The notes: generated by a model not told the origin, from the letters alone. A DNA stretch of 8,749 nt from DATFIX01 sp047617305 (GCA_047617305.1 JBLGCL010000123.1:1-8749), one strand, 5' to 3'. Numbered from the stretch's first letter, positions 1 to 5,923 are shown. Numbers and translations: made by a program.

Positions 1-126
1 CCGACGCTCCGGCTGCACCCGCCCCGCTCCGGTCACAGGGGGATCAAGCAGCCGGTCGCGACCGGGGGCGAACTCGGGAAACACGACACCGAGGTCATCG
101 ACGACCTCCTGGAGGCGATGCGATAA
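1..126 (+). CDS. rpl30: 50S ribosomal protein L30 (uL30), C-terminal 41 residues
   Basis: This is the 3' end of a gene that starts before the window. Reading frame 1 gives 41 residues ending in TAA at 124-126. The segment contains HPPRSGHRGIKQP, then a short Gly-Gly-Glu-Leu-Gly stretch, and closes with IDDLLEAMR. That is the usual C-terminus of archaeal L30, which is longer than bacterial L30. The product is a structural protein of the large ribosomal subunit. Its stop codon shares one base with the rpl15 start (TAATG), so the two genes are cotranscribed and probably translationally coupled. The position immediately before rpl15 and secY is the standard archaeal spc-operon order and supports the call independently of the short sequence. 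Confidence 0.92.
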   Translation, partial: PTLRLHPPRSGHRGIKQPVATGGELGKHDTEVIDDLLEAMR

Positions 127-620
127 TGACCGACAAGAAAAAGCGACAGCGCGGCTCGCGAACGCACGGCGGCGGCACCCACAAGAACCGGCGCGGCGCC
201 GGCAACCGCGGGGGCCGAGGCCGTGCGGGCCGCGACAAACACGAGTTCCACAACTACGAACCGCTGGGCAAGCACGGCTTCAAGCGACCCCAGGACGTTC
301 AGGAGGAGGTCCTGACGGTCGGCGTCCGACGCCTCGACGAGGACGCGGCCCTGCTGGCGGCCGACGGCCTCGCCGAGGAGACCGACTTCGGGTACCGGAT
401 CGACGCGCGCGACGTCGTCGAGGACGGCCACGAGGCGGACGTCGTGAAGGTCCTGGGCAACGGCCAGGTCCGTGACCAGCTCGAGGTCGTCGCCGACGCC
501 TTCTCCGCGAGCGCGGTCGCGCTCATCGAGGGGCAGGGCGGCGAGGCGACGCTCTCGGATCGGGCCGAGACAGCCGAACCGGAAGACGTTTCCGAGGACG
601 AGGACGACAACGAGGCGTAA
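126..620 (+). CDS. rpl15: 50S ribosomal protein L15 (uL15)
   Basis: The 164-residue product is a large-subunit ribosomal protein that contacts 23S rRNA. The N-terminus (about residues 1-55) is the basic Gly/Arg/Lys/His-rich extension typical of L15 (RGSRTHGGGTHKNRRGAGNR). The globular C-terminal part carries the L15 signature KVLGNGQV (residues 108-115), then FSASA (126-130) and IEGQGG (134-139). The last 16 or so residues form an acidic Asp/Glu tail, a common haloarchaeal addition. ATG 126 overlaps the rpl30 stop by one base and has a GGAGG Shine-Dalgarno match at 111-115, ten bases upstream, so this start is well supported. The length matches haloarchaeal L15. secY follows after 3 nt in the same operon. 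Confidence 0.97.
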   Translation: MTDKKKRQRGSRTHGGGTHKNRRGAGNRGGRGRAGRDKHEFHNYEPLGKHGFKRPQDVQEEVLTVGVRRLDEDAALLAADGLAEETDFGYRIDARDVVEDGHEADVVKVLGNGQVRDQLEVVADAFSASAVALIEGQGGEATLSDRAETAEPEDVSEDEDDNEA

Positions 621-623
621 ACG

Positions 624-2084
624 ATGGCATGGAAGGAGGCTGCTGAACCGGTCCTGACGCGGATGCCGTCGGTCCGGCGTCCGGAGGGGCACGTCCCGTT
701 CAAGCGCAAGGTCTCCTGGACCGCGGGCGTGCTGGTGCTGTATTTCTTCCTGACGAACGTCACCCTCTGGGGGCTCCAGACCGGCGGCGGGGGCGACTTC
801 TTCGGTCGCTTCCGATCGATCCTGGCTGGCCAGAGCGGGTCGGTGCTCCACCTGGGCATCGGTCCGATCGTCACGGCGAGCATCGTGCTCCAGCTGCTCG
901 GCGGGGCGAACCTGCTCGGGCTGGACACGAACGACCCCCGTGATCAGGTGCTCTACCAGGGCCTCCAGAAGGTCCTCGTGCTCGTGATGATCGTCCTGAC
1001 CGGTCTCCCGATGGTGTTCTCGGGATTCCTTCCCGCGGGAACCGTCTCGATCGGCGGCACGACGCTCCAGGGGACTGCCGTCAACTGGCTCATCTTCGCC
1101 CAGATCTTCGTCGGCGGCGTCCTCATCCTGTACATGGACGAGATCGTCTCGAAGTGGGGCGTCGGCTCCGGGATCGGGCTGTTCATCATCGCCGGGGTCA
1201 GCCAGGCGCTGGTCGGCGGGATCATCAGCCCCGGGATCTTCAGCAGCACGAAGGGGCTGATCTTCGTCTGGATCGACATCGCGATGGGCCGGACGCAGAT
1301 CGGTTCGGTCCTCGGCGGCGGGGGGATCATGAACGTCCTGATGGAGCCCGTGAGCCTCCTCCCGATCGCGACGACGATCTTCATCTTCGCGATCGTCGTC
1401 TACGCCGAGAGCGTTCGCGTCGAGATCCCGCTGAGCCACGCCCGCGTGAAGGGTGCCCGGGGTCGGTTCCCGGTGAAGCTCATCTACGCGAGCGTCCTGC
1501 CCATGATCCTGGTTCGTGCCCTGCAGGCGAACGTCCAGTTCCTCGGCAAGATCCTCAACTCCCAGCTCGCCTCCATGCCCGCCTGGCTCGGAACGTACTC
1601 CGACGGCAATCCCACGGGCGGGCTGTTCTGGTACCTCCAGCCGATCCAGGCGCCACAGCAATGGATGTGGTGGGCCGGCGGCGTCACCCAGGATCCCTGG
1701 CAGATCGTCCTCAGGGTGTCCATCGACCTGTTTATCATGATCGTCGGGGGCGCCATCTTCGCCATCTTCTGGGTCGAGACGACCGACATGGGCCCGGAGG
1801 CGACCGCCAGGCAGATCCAGGACTCCGGGATGCAGATCCCCGGGTTCCGCCAGAACGTCGGCGTCATCGAGAAGGTGATGGAGCGGTACATCCCGCACGT
1901 CTCCGTCCTCGGCGGCGCCCTCGTCGGCTTCCTGGCCGTCATGGCCAACATGCTGGGCACCATCGGCGGCGTCTCCGGCACCGGGCTGCTGCTGGCGGTG
2001 AGCATCACCTACAAGATCTACGAGGAGATCGCCGAGGAGCAGCTCATGGAGATGCACCCGATGATGCGCCAGATGTTCGGCTGA
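624..2084 (+). CDS. secY: Preprotein translocase subunit SecY
   Basis: The 486-residue product is the pore-forming subunit of the Sec translocon, which exports or inserts proteins at the cytoplasmic membrane together with SecE and Sec61-beta. The hydropathy pattern fits the ten-helix SecY fold. TM1 is about residues 32-50, and the TM2 lateral-gate segment is GIGPIVTASIVLQLL (78-92). GVGSGIGLFI (179-188) is a conserved SecY stretch, and the basic cytosolic loop SHARVKGARGRFPVK (271-285) precedes TM7. GTGLLLAVSITYKIYEEIAEE-like residues (452-472) form TM10 and the C-terminal tail. An insertion rich in Trp/Pro/Gly (about 320-355) lies in the extracytoplasmic region between TM7 and TM8. ATG 624 is 3 nt after the rpl15 stop with a GAGG motif at 612-615. 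An in-frame ATG at 663 exists, but MAWKEAAEPVL at the N-terminus looks like the family start. secY is the last gene of the operon here and faces a convergent minus-strand gene 66 nt away. Confidence 0.98.
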   Translation: MAWKEAAEPVLTRMPSVRRPEGHVPFKRKVSWTAGVLVLYFFLTNVTLWGLQTGGGGDFFGRFRSILAGQSGSVLHLGIGPIVTASIVLQLLGGANLLGLDTNDPRDQVLYQGLQKVLVLVMIVLTGLPMVFSGFLPAGTVSIGGTTLQGTAVNWLIFAQIFVGGVLILYMDEIVSKWGVGSGIGLFIIAGVSQALVGGIISPGIFSSTKGLIFVWIDIAMGRTQIGSVLGGGGIMNVLMEPVSLLPIATTIFIFAIVVYAESVRVEIPLSHARVKGARGRFPVKLIYASVLPMILVRALQANVQFLGKILNSQLASMPAWLGTYSDGNPTGGLFWYLQPIQAPQQWMWWAGGVTQDPWQIVLRVSIDLFIMIVGGAIFAIFWVETTDMGPEATARQIQDSGMQIPGFRQNVGVIEKVMERYIPHVSVLGGALVGFLAVMANMLGTIGGVSGTGLLLAVSITYKIYEEIAEEQLMEMHPMMRQMFG

Positions 2085-2097
2085 CCTCTCGAGGACG

Positions 2098-2107
2098 CTC
2101 TTCTTTC
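2098..2107 (+). terminator. Possible U-rich terminator after secY
   Basis: CTCTTCTTTC is the only pyrimidine/T-rich run in the 66-nt gap between the secY stop and the stop of the convergent DUF5518 gene. Archaeal RNA polymerase ends transcription at U-rich tracts without needing a hairpin, so this is the most likely 3' end of the ribosomal operon transcript. The run is short and interrupted by C, so the assignment is weak. No stable hairpin precedes it. Confidence 0.25.
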
Positions 2108-2150
2108 GGAACGACGGGGCGCGACCGACTAGCGACGTGGGGACCCGTTC

Positions 2151-2531
2151 TCAATACCGCCGCGAACGTCCGGAGTCGCCGAACAGTCCGCCGATCGCGC
2201 CGGCGATCGCGCTGTCGACCGCCTGGATGATCGCGACAGCCACGGCCGCGACGAGCGTCGCCCCGCCCAGTACCGGACCGAGGGGGCCGAGGACGAATCC
2301 CACGAACGTCACCACGATCGCGAGGAGGATCCCGATCAGGATGCCCCCGAGCGCGCCCGCCAGCAGACCGTGCCATCCCCCGCGGAACAGGCCGCCACCG
2401 GCGAGGTAGCCCGCGACGAACCCGCCGATCAGGCCCGCCGCGACGTGACCGATCCCCGGGATGGCGAACGCGAACAGCCCCACGAGTACCTGTACGACGA
2501 AACCGATCCCGACCGCGCGCCAGTTCGTCAT
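2151..2531 (-). CDS. DUF5518-type small membrane protein
   Basis: The 126-residue product is almost entirely hydrophobic and rich in Gly, Ala, Leu and Val. It begins MTNWRAVGIGFVVQ and continues with PGIGHVAAGLIGGFVAGYLAGG (residues 25-46) and GWHGLLAGALGGILIGILL (52-70). The Gly-xxx-Gly spacing suits tightly packed transmembrane helices. I count about four membrane segments (roughly 5-24, 27-47, 54-77 and 88-112) and a short basic Arg-rich tail. The sequence matches my recall of the haloarchaeal family of unknown function DUF5518; no enzymatic motif is visible. A longer frame opens upstream (to 2609), but ATG 2531 is preferred because a T-rich promoter box lies 26-30 nt before it and the family sequence starts at MTNWRAV. 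The gene is convergent with secY and divergent from nog1. Confidence 0.8.
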   Translation of the reverse strand: MTNWRAVGIGFVVQVLVGLFAFAIPGIGHVAAGLIGGFVAGYLAGGGLFRGGWHGLLAGALGGILIGILLAIVVTFVGFVLGPLGPVLGGATLVAAVAVAIIQAVDSAIAGAIGGLFGDSGRSRRY

Positions 2532-2555
2532 GGACGTCCGTACGGGGATGAGCGT

Positions 2556-2561
2556 CAAAAA
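2556..2561 (-). promoter_or_regulatory. TATA-like box of the DUF5518 gene
   Basis: The minus strand reads TTTTTG here. The five T residues lie 26-30 nt before ATG 2531, the distance expected when transcription starts at or within a few bases of the start codon (leaderless). No Shine-Dalgarno motif is evident between box and ATG. The same box at the same offset precedes the DUF389 gene. Confidence 0.5.
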
Positions 2562-2617
2562 CCCGCCGCGTCCCGACCGGCGGCTCTCGCGACCGACGCC
2601 GGGCGGCAAAGCGTGTG

Positions 2618-2624
2618 CTTTTAT
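2618..2624 (+). promoter_or_regulatory. TATA-like box of nog1; decides its start
   Basis: CTTTTAT stands in a GC-rich surrounding, with TTTTAT 24-29 nt before ATG 2648. This is a leaderless-type arrangement. The frame can be extended to a GTG at 2615, but that codon would lie at or before the box and so would not be in the transcript. ATG 2648 is therefore the start. Confidence 0.6.
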
Positions 2625-2647
2625 GGCCGGGCCGGCTACGCTCGGGC

Positions 2648-3631
2648 ATGATTTTCGAGGACCTGCCGACGACGCCCACGTCGGAGGAACTCATCGACAC
2701 GGCATTCTCGCGGGCTGCCCGCGCCGGCCGGTCCAAGCCGGGTGCCGAGGGCCAGCAGTCGATGCTCATGACGGCGGCGAACGTCCTCTCGGACAACCTG
2801 GAGAACGTGGTGACGGCCTGGCCGGACTTCGACGCGATCGGCCCCTTCTACTACGAACTCGCGGACGCGGTGGTGGCCGGCGAGACCGACGCCGAGGAGG
2901 GCGTCGACGCCGTCCGGCAGAGCCTCTCGGAGATCGGCTGGGCGAGCCGGAAGACCCGCGAGATCCACGAGGAGTACCAGGGCCGGCTGCGCACGGACTT
3001 CGAGACCGCCCAGAAGCTCCGCAAGCAGGCGTTCGCCCGGATGGCGGACGTCGTCCGCGAGGTCGAGGACGACCTCGAACTGGTCAACGAGGCGCGCAAC
3101 GCCCTCCGGGACCTGCCGGACCTCGACCCCGAGGAACCCGCGATCGTCGTCGCAGGGTATCCCAACGTCGGCAAGTCGTCGTTCGTCAACGCGGTCACCC
3201 GCGCGCGGATCGAAACCGCCTCGTACCCCTTCACCACGACCGGACTGGGCGTCGGCCACGTCGAACGCGAGCGCGTCCGCTACCAGGTCGTCGACACGCC
3301 AGGCCTGCTGGATCGCCCGGCCGACGAGCGCAACGAGATCGAGACACAGGCCGTCTCGGCGCTCGAACACCTCGCGGACTGCGTCCTCGTGCTGGTCGAC
3401 GCCAGCGAGACCTGCGGGTATCCTCTCGAGGACCAGCTGGAACTGCGGGACCAGGTAGCAAGCCGGTTCGCGGACGTGCCGGTCCTCACCGTCAGCAACA
3501 AGGTCGACCTCTCGCACGACGTCGAGGCCGACCACTACATGAGCGTGGCGGAGGACGACAACGTCGAGGCAGTCCTCGACGCCGCGGTTGAGGCGATCGG
3601 ATACGAACCGGAGCTCCCCTTCGAGGAGTAA
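2648..3631 (+). CDS. nog1: NOG1-family GTPase (GTP-binding protein)
   Basis: The 327-residue product belongs to the Obg/NOG1 class of GTPases, whose eukaryotic member acts in large-subunit ribosome assembly. An N-terminal helical domain (about 1-160; MIFEDLPTTPTSEELIDTAF) precedes the G domain. The G domain shows G1 GYPNVGKSS (170-178), G2 Thr in PFTTTG (194-199), G3 DTPG (216-219), G4 NKVD (284-287) and a G5-like SVAE (299-302). The archaeal protein lacks the long C-terminal region of eukaryotic NOG1, and its length is normal for archaea. The start at 2648 is chosen over GTG 2615 because of the promoter box at 2618-2624. Its location two genes from the ribosomal operon fits a ribosome-assembly role, but it has its own promoter. 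Its last 97 bp overlap the 3' end of the convergent DUF389 gene. Confidence 0.93.
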   Translation: MIFEDLPTTPTSEELIDTAFSRAARAGRSKPGAEGQQSMLMTAANVLSDNLENVVTAWPDFDAIGPFYYELADAVVAGETDAEEGVDAVRQSLSEIGWASRKTREIHEEYQGRLRTDFETAQKLRKQAFARMADVVREVEDDLELVNEARNALRDLPDLDPEEPAIVVAGYPNVGKSSFVNAVTRARIETASYPFTTTGLGVGHVERERVRYQVVDTPGLLDRPADERNEIETQAVSALEHLADCVLVLVDASETCGYPLEDQLELRDQVASRFADVPVLTVSNKVDLSHDVEADHYMSVAEDDNVEAVLDAAVEAIGYEPELPFEE

Positions 3632-4959
3632 CCGGAAACGCGTTCTACCGACGAATCGACCCCGGCGACGGTCTCGGCCGTCTGCACCTCGACGAACCGG
3701 ACCTCGACCGTCGGGCCGCCGTCGTCGGTCACCCGCCGTCTGATTCGCGCGGCCAGGTCCGGATAGGTCGCGTCCGGATCGACGCCGACCGTGACGATCA
3801 CCCGTTCCGGCTGTGGATCGAACGGGCGGGCGAGCAGGCTCTCGTCGTTGACGAACGAGACCCCGACGACGGTCGCCCCGCTGTTCTCGACGACGGTCTC
3901 GACGTCCCCGGTGATCGACTGTTCGACCTCGGCGCTCCGGTAGGAGGCGTAGGTGACGCTCCCGAGGAACGCCGAAAGCACCAGGAGGCTGAGCACCAGC
4001 GCGAGCACCCGGTAGAGGGTGGCGGTCCGGGCCTCGTCGAGGCGGAACCATCGCTCCGGACGGTACCCGCCGTACCAGAACGTCGCGAGGGCGGCCAGGT
4101 TGATCGAGATGGCGTTGACCAGCACGAGGACGCCCGAGCCGACGATCACCGTCGGCGCACCCCACGCGATCCCGATCCCGACGGCCGCCGCCGGGGGGAC
4201 GAGCGCGACCGCGATCATGACGCCAACCAGCGACGCCGAGACGCCCGAGCGCAGGCTGAGCGCGCCCGCGACCCCCGCGCCGAGGGCGATCGCCAGCGAG
4301 AGGAAGTCCGGGGTGACGCGCTCGCCGATCTCCTCGATCGCCAGAATTTCGATTCCCGGCGGCACCAAGTGCACGTACCGGACGAAGAGGGCGAACAGCG
4401 CCGCGGTGACGATGGCCAGCGAGAAGCCGAGTACCTGCAACTTGAGCCCCCGGAGGAACAGGTCGCGATCGTCGAGCACGGTCCCGACGGTCGTCGCCAT
4501 CGCCGGCCCGATCAGCGGCGCGATCACCATCGACCCAACGACGACGGACGGGGAGTCCAGGAGGAGGCCGGCGGTCGCGATGACGACGCTCACGACCGTC
4601 ATGATCGCGTAGGTTCGGACCGAGGGTGCGAGTTCCTCGGCCCTGGCCTCGAGTTCCTCGCGGGCGATGCGATCCTCGTCCTTTTCCTCCGCGTAGCGCT
4701 CCTCGAGCGCCTCGAACCGCTCGGAAACGACCGTCTCCGCGTTCAGGACCACCGTGTAGGCGTCGCGCTCGATCCCCGCGTCGCGCAGCGTGTCGAGCAC
4801 GTCCTCGACCGCGTTCGTCGGCAGCGGGACGTACGCGACTGCGGTGTACTCCCGGCCGCTCACCTCGTCGGTGAGGACGTAATCGATCCCCTGATCGTCC
4901 AGCGTATCCAGCACCGCCTCGCGTTTCCCCGCCGGAATCGTGACCTGGACCAGTCGCAC
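3535..4959 (-). CDS. DUF389 / TIGR00341 family membrane protein with antisense-derived C-terminal tail
   Basis: The 474-residue integral membrane protein has no established function. Residues 1-75 (MRLVQVTIPAGKREAVLDTL) look like a soluble alpha/beta regulatory domain. Residues 76-112 are a charged, probably helical linker. The DUF389 core (about 115-340) contains conserved stretches SPSVVVGSMVIAPLIGPAMA (136-155) and MIAVALVPPAAAVGIGIAWG (248-267), with about seven membrane segments. A soluble C-terminal domain (about 341-430) follows, ending in VEVRFVEVQTAE. Residues 443-474 are Ser/Thr/Ala-rich and encoded opposite the last 97 bp of nog1. They look like antisense read-through rather than family sequence. 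The start is GTG 4959: an in-frame TAG at 4978-4980 lies upstream with no other start between, and a T5 box sits 26-30 nt before the GTG. The stop is TAG at 3535-3537. The gene is divergent from bolA. Confidence 0.88.
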   Translation of the reverse strand: MRLVQVTIPAGKREAVLDTLDDQGIDYVLTDEVSGREYTAVAYVPLPTNAVEDVLDTLRDAGIERDAYTVVLNAETVVSERFEALEERYAEEKDEDRIAREELEARAEELAPSVRTYAIMTVVSVVIATAGLLLDSPSVVVGSMVIAPLIGPAMATTVGTVLDDRDLFLRGLKLQVLGFSLAIVTAALFALFVRYVHLVPPGIEILAIEEIGERVTPDFLSLAIALGAGVAGALSLRSGVSASLVGVMIAVALVPPAAAVGIGIAWGAPTVIVGSGVLVLVNAISINLAALATFWYGGYRPERWFRLDEARTATLYRVLALVLSLLVLSAFLGSVTYASYRSAEVEQSITGDVETVVENSGATVVGVSFVNDESLLARPFDPQPERVIVTVGVDPDATYPDLAARIRRRVTDDGGPTVEVRFVEVQTAETVAGVDSSVERVSGYSSKGSSGSYPIASTAASRTASTLSSSATLM

Positions 4960-4984
4960 GGCCGTGTCGTCGCGTGGCTAGCGC

Positions 4985-4989
4985 AAAAA
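4985..4989 (-). promoter_or_regulatory. TATA-like box of the DUF389 gene
   Basis: The minus strand reads TTTTT, followed by GCGC, 26-30 nt before the GTG start at 4959. This suggests a leaderless transcript and supports the GTG as the true start. Sequence and offset equal those of the DUF5518 promoter. Confidence 0.5.
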
Positions 4990-5002
4990 CCCCGGGGCTC
5001 GA

Positions 5003-5019
5003 AGGGGAACGCGTCCCCT
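5003..5019. repeat. Inverted repeat AGGGGA-N5-TCCCCT in the divergent DUF389/bolA promoter region
   Basis: A perfect 6-bp inverted repeat with a 5-nt spacer lies between the two divergent TATA-like boxes. It sits 13 bp upstream of the DUF389 box and 27 bp upstream of the bolA box. It could be an operator. However, perfect 6-bp palindromes are frequent by chance in DNA this GC-rich, so confidence in function is low. Confidence 0.3.
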
Positions 5020-5044
5020 GTCGTGGATGACGGGCACGCCGTAA

Positions 5045-5050
5045 GCTTAT
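5045..5050 (+). promoter_or_regulatory. TATA-like box of bolA
   Basis: GCTTAT, within GTAAGCTTAT, has TTAT 27-30 nt before ATG 5077. It is the only AT-rich hexamer in the upstream spacer on this strand. The spacing predicts a leaderless bolA mRNA. Confidence 0.55.
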
Positions 5051-5076
5051 CCGCCTGGAAGCCCCCTCGATGTTGC

Positions 5077-5331
5077 ATGGAACCGGAGGACGTCGAACGA
5101 CTGATCGAGTCCGCCATCCCGGACGCGAGCGCCGAGGTGACCGCTCCCCGACCGAACGACGACGACCACCTTGCCGTCACGGTCGTCTCGCCGGTGTTCG
5201 AGGGAAAACCCCTCGTCGAACAGCACGAGATGGTCTTCGACGCCGTCGACGAGCACATGACGACCGACATCCACGCGCTGAAGGTGACGACCCGGGCTCC
5301 GGGCGAAATCGAGACGGACTTCGAGGACTGA
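5077..5331 (+). CDS. BolA family protein
   Basis: The 84-residue acidic protein has the BolA fold signature. A helix (MEPEDVERLIESAIPDA, 1-17) is followed by the FEGKPLVEQHEMVF motif (41-54) and then DIHALKV (64-70) and TRAPGE (72-77). In other organisms BolA proteins bind monothiol glutaredoxins and share a [2Fe-2S] cluster, with the His of the IHAL motif (H66 here) as a ligand. H31 lies at the loop position where other BolA proteins offer a second His or Cys ligand. The usual Arg-His-Arg of the central motif reads QHE (49-51), a departure from the bacterial consensus. The length is near the BolA minimum with no extension. ATG 5077 fits a leaderless promoter. A CGFS glutaredoxin gene follows 82 nt downstream, which supports an iron-sulfur or iron-homeostasis role over direct transcription regulation. 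Confidence 0.9.
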   Translation: MEPEDVERLIESAIPDASAEVTAPRPNDDDHLAVTVVSPVFEGKPLVEQHEMVFDAVDEHMTTDIHALKVTTRAPGEIETDFED

Positions 5332-5381
5332 TCGAGGTGGCGGACGCGAGGTACGGTCGATCGGGGCCGGCGAGAACAGGT

Positions 5382-5387
5382 CTTAAG
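5382..5387 (+). promoter_or_regulatory. TATA-like box of the glutaredoxin gene
   Basis: CTTAAG has its TTAA 28-31 nt before ATG 5414, preceded by a purine-rich GAGAACAGG that could serve as BRE. This points to a separate leaderless transcript for the glutaredoxin rather than dependence on bolA read-through. Confidence 0.55.
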
Positions 5388-5413
5388 TCACTCGGTCCCT
5401 GTGAGTCGATGGC

Positions 5414-5764
5414 ATGACCTCGAAACACCGCGACGAACCGACCGAGACGGTCCGACGTCGGGTCGACGAGGCGATCGAATCCTCGGAGGTGGTCCTCTTC
5501 ATGAAAGGCACGCCGGAGCGCCCGCGCTGTGGGTTCTCCCAGCGAGCGGCCGGCCTGATCACCCAGTACCGCGACGAGTTCCACGTCGTGAACGTCCTCG
5601 AGGACCTCCCGGCGTATCGGGCCGCCCTGGAGGATCACAGCGGGTGGGAGACGATACCCCAGACGTACGTCGACGGCGAGTTCGTCGGCGGGAGCGACAT
5701 CCTGGCGGAACTCGACGAACGAGGGGAACTCCGGGCGAGGCTCCAGGGGGACGGCACGGACTGA
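5414..5764 (+). CDS. CGFS-type monothiol glutaredoxin (Grx4-like)
   Basis: The 116-residue thioredoxin-fold protein is of the class that carries or transfers [2Fe-2S] clusters. Visible landmarks are VVLFMKGTPERPRCGFSQRA (26-45) with the active-site CGFS at 39-42, WETIPQTYVDGEFVGGSDI (78-96) with the cis-Pro at 82, and the GGSD motif at 92-95. C39 is the only cysteine, so dithiol disulfide chemistry is excluded and cluster binding by a dimer or a BolA heterodimer is favoured. In characterised homologues K31 and the TIP and GGSD segments hold glutathione, the second cluster ligand. Haloarchaea are known for gamma-glutamylcysteine instead. The start at ATG 5414 fits the promoter box; an ATG at 5409 is out of frame. 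Its neighbour bolA encodes the expected partner. Confidence 0.94.
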   Translation: MTSKHRDEPTETVRRRVDEAIESSEVVLFMKGTPERPRCGFSQRAAGLITQYRDEFHVVNVLEDLPAYRAALEDHSGWETIPQTYVDGEFVGGSDILAELDERGELRARLQGDGTD

Positions 5765-5777
5765 CCGGCGGACGTCC

Positions 5778-5795
5778 GGGACCGGGAGCGGTCCC
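5778..5795 (+). repeat. Hairpin 14 nt after the glutaredoxin stop
   Basis: GGGACCG and CGGTCCC form a perfect 7-bp stem with a GGAG loop. It follows the glutaredoxin stop closely, as a 3' end structure would. No T tract follows, and archaeal termination does not usually need a hairpin, so it may stabilise the mRNA end or be chance. Confidence 0.3.
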
Positions 5796-5858
5796 CGTCG
5801 ACGACCGCCACGCCGACCGCCTTCGCTCCATTCACCGTCCAGTCCGCCCGGCGAACTA

Positions 5859-5878
5859 GCCGACGTGGGATCGTCGGC
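5859..5878. repeat. Inverted repeat GCCGACG-N6-CGTCGGC upstream of the reductase promoter
   Basis: A perfect 7-bp inverted repeat with 6-nt spacer ends 15 bp before the TTAT box at 5894-5897. That is where archaeal activators or repressors often bind. The remainder of the 5765-5923 spacer shows no gene that I can support. Confidence 0.3.
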
Positions 5879-5891
5879 CCTTGACAGTTGG

Positions 5892-5897
5892 ACTTAT
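5892..5897 (+). promoter_or_regulatory. TATA-like box upstream of the reductase gene
   Basis: ACTTAT has TTAT 27-30 nt before an ATG at 5924, not before the reductase ATG at 6067. No AT-rich box lies 25-30 nt before 6067. Either the reductase mRNA has a leader of about 143 nt or a short leaderless ORF at 5924 precedes it. The upstream TTG (5881) and ATG (5896) that would extend the reductase frame lie before or inside this box and are therefore unlikely starts. Confidence 0.45.
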
Positions 5898-5923
5898 GGG
5901 GCCCTTGATTCTAAGGCAAACTC

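Noticed and set aside
33..2057. A 674-codon open frame on the minus strand spanning rpl15 and secY
   Set aside because: It is antisense to two certain genes. Its translation is a low-complexity Asp/Arg/Glu-rich sequence of the kind produced by reading GC-rich haloarchaeal genes backwards, with no family resemblance.
2085..2150. Absence of adenylate kinase after secY as a rearrangement
   Set aside because: The secY-adk linkage is not universal in haloarchaea as far as I recall, so its absence alone is not remarkable.
2563..2583. CCGCCG-N9-CGGCGG inverted repeat in the DUF5518/nog1 spacer
   Set aside because: It is simple GC-only sequence. A 6-bp match with a 9-nt loop is expected by chance here.
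2615..2647. Eleven-residue N-terminal extension of nog1 from GTG 2615
   Set aside because: The codons overlap the TTTTAT promoter box, and the residues MLLWPGRLRSG do not look like NOG1.
2636..4165. A 509-codon minus-strand frame across nog1 and part of the DUF389 gene
   Set aside because: It is antisense to nog1 and out of frame with the real DUF389 gene. The composition is Arg/Asp-rich with no motif.
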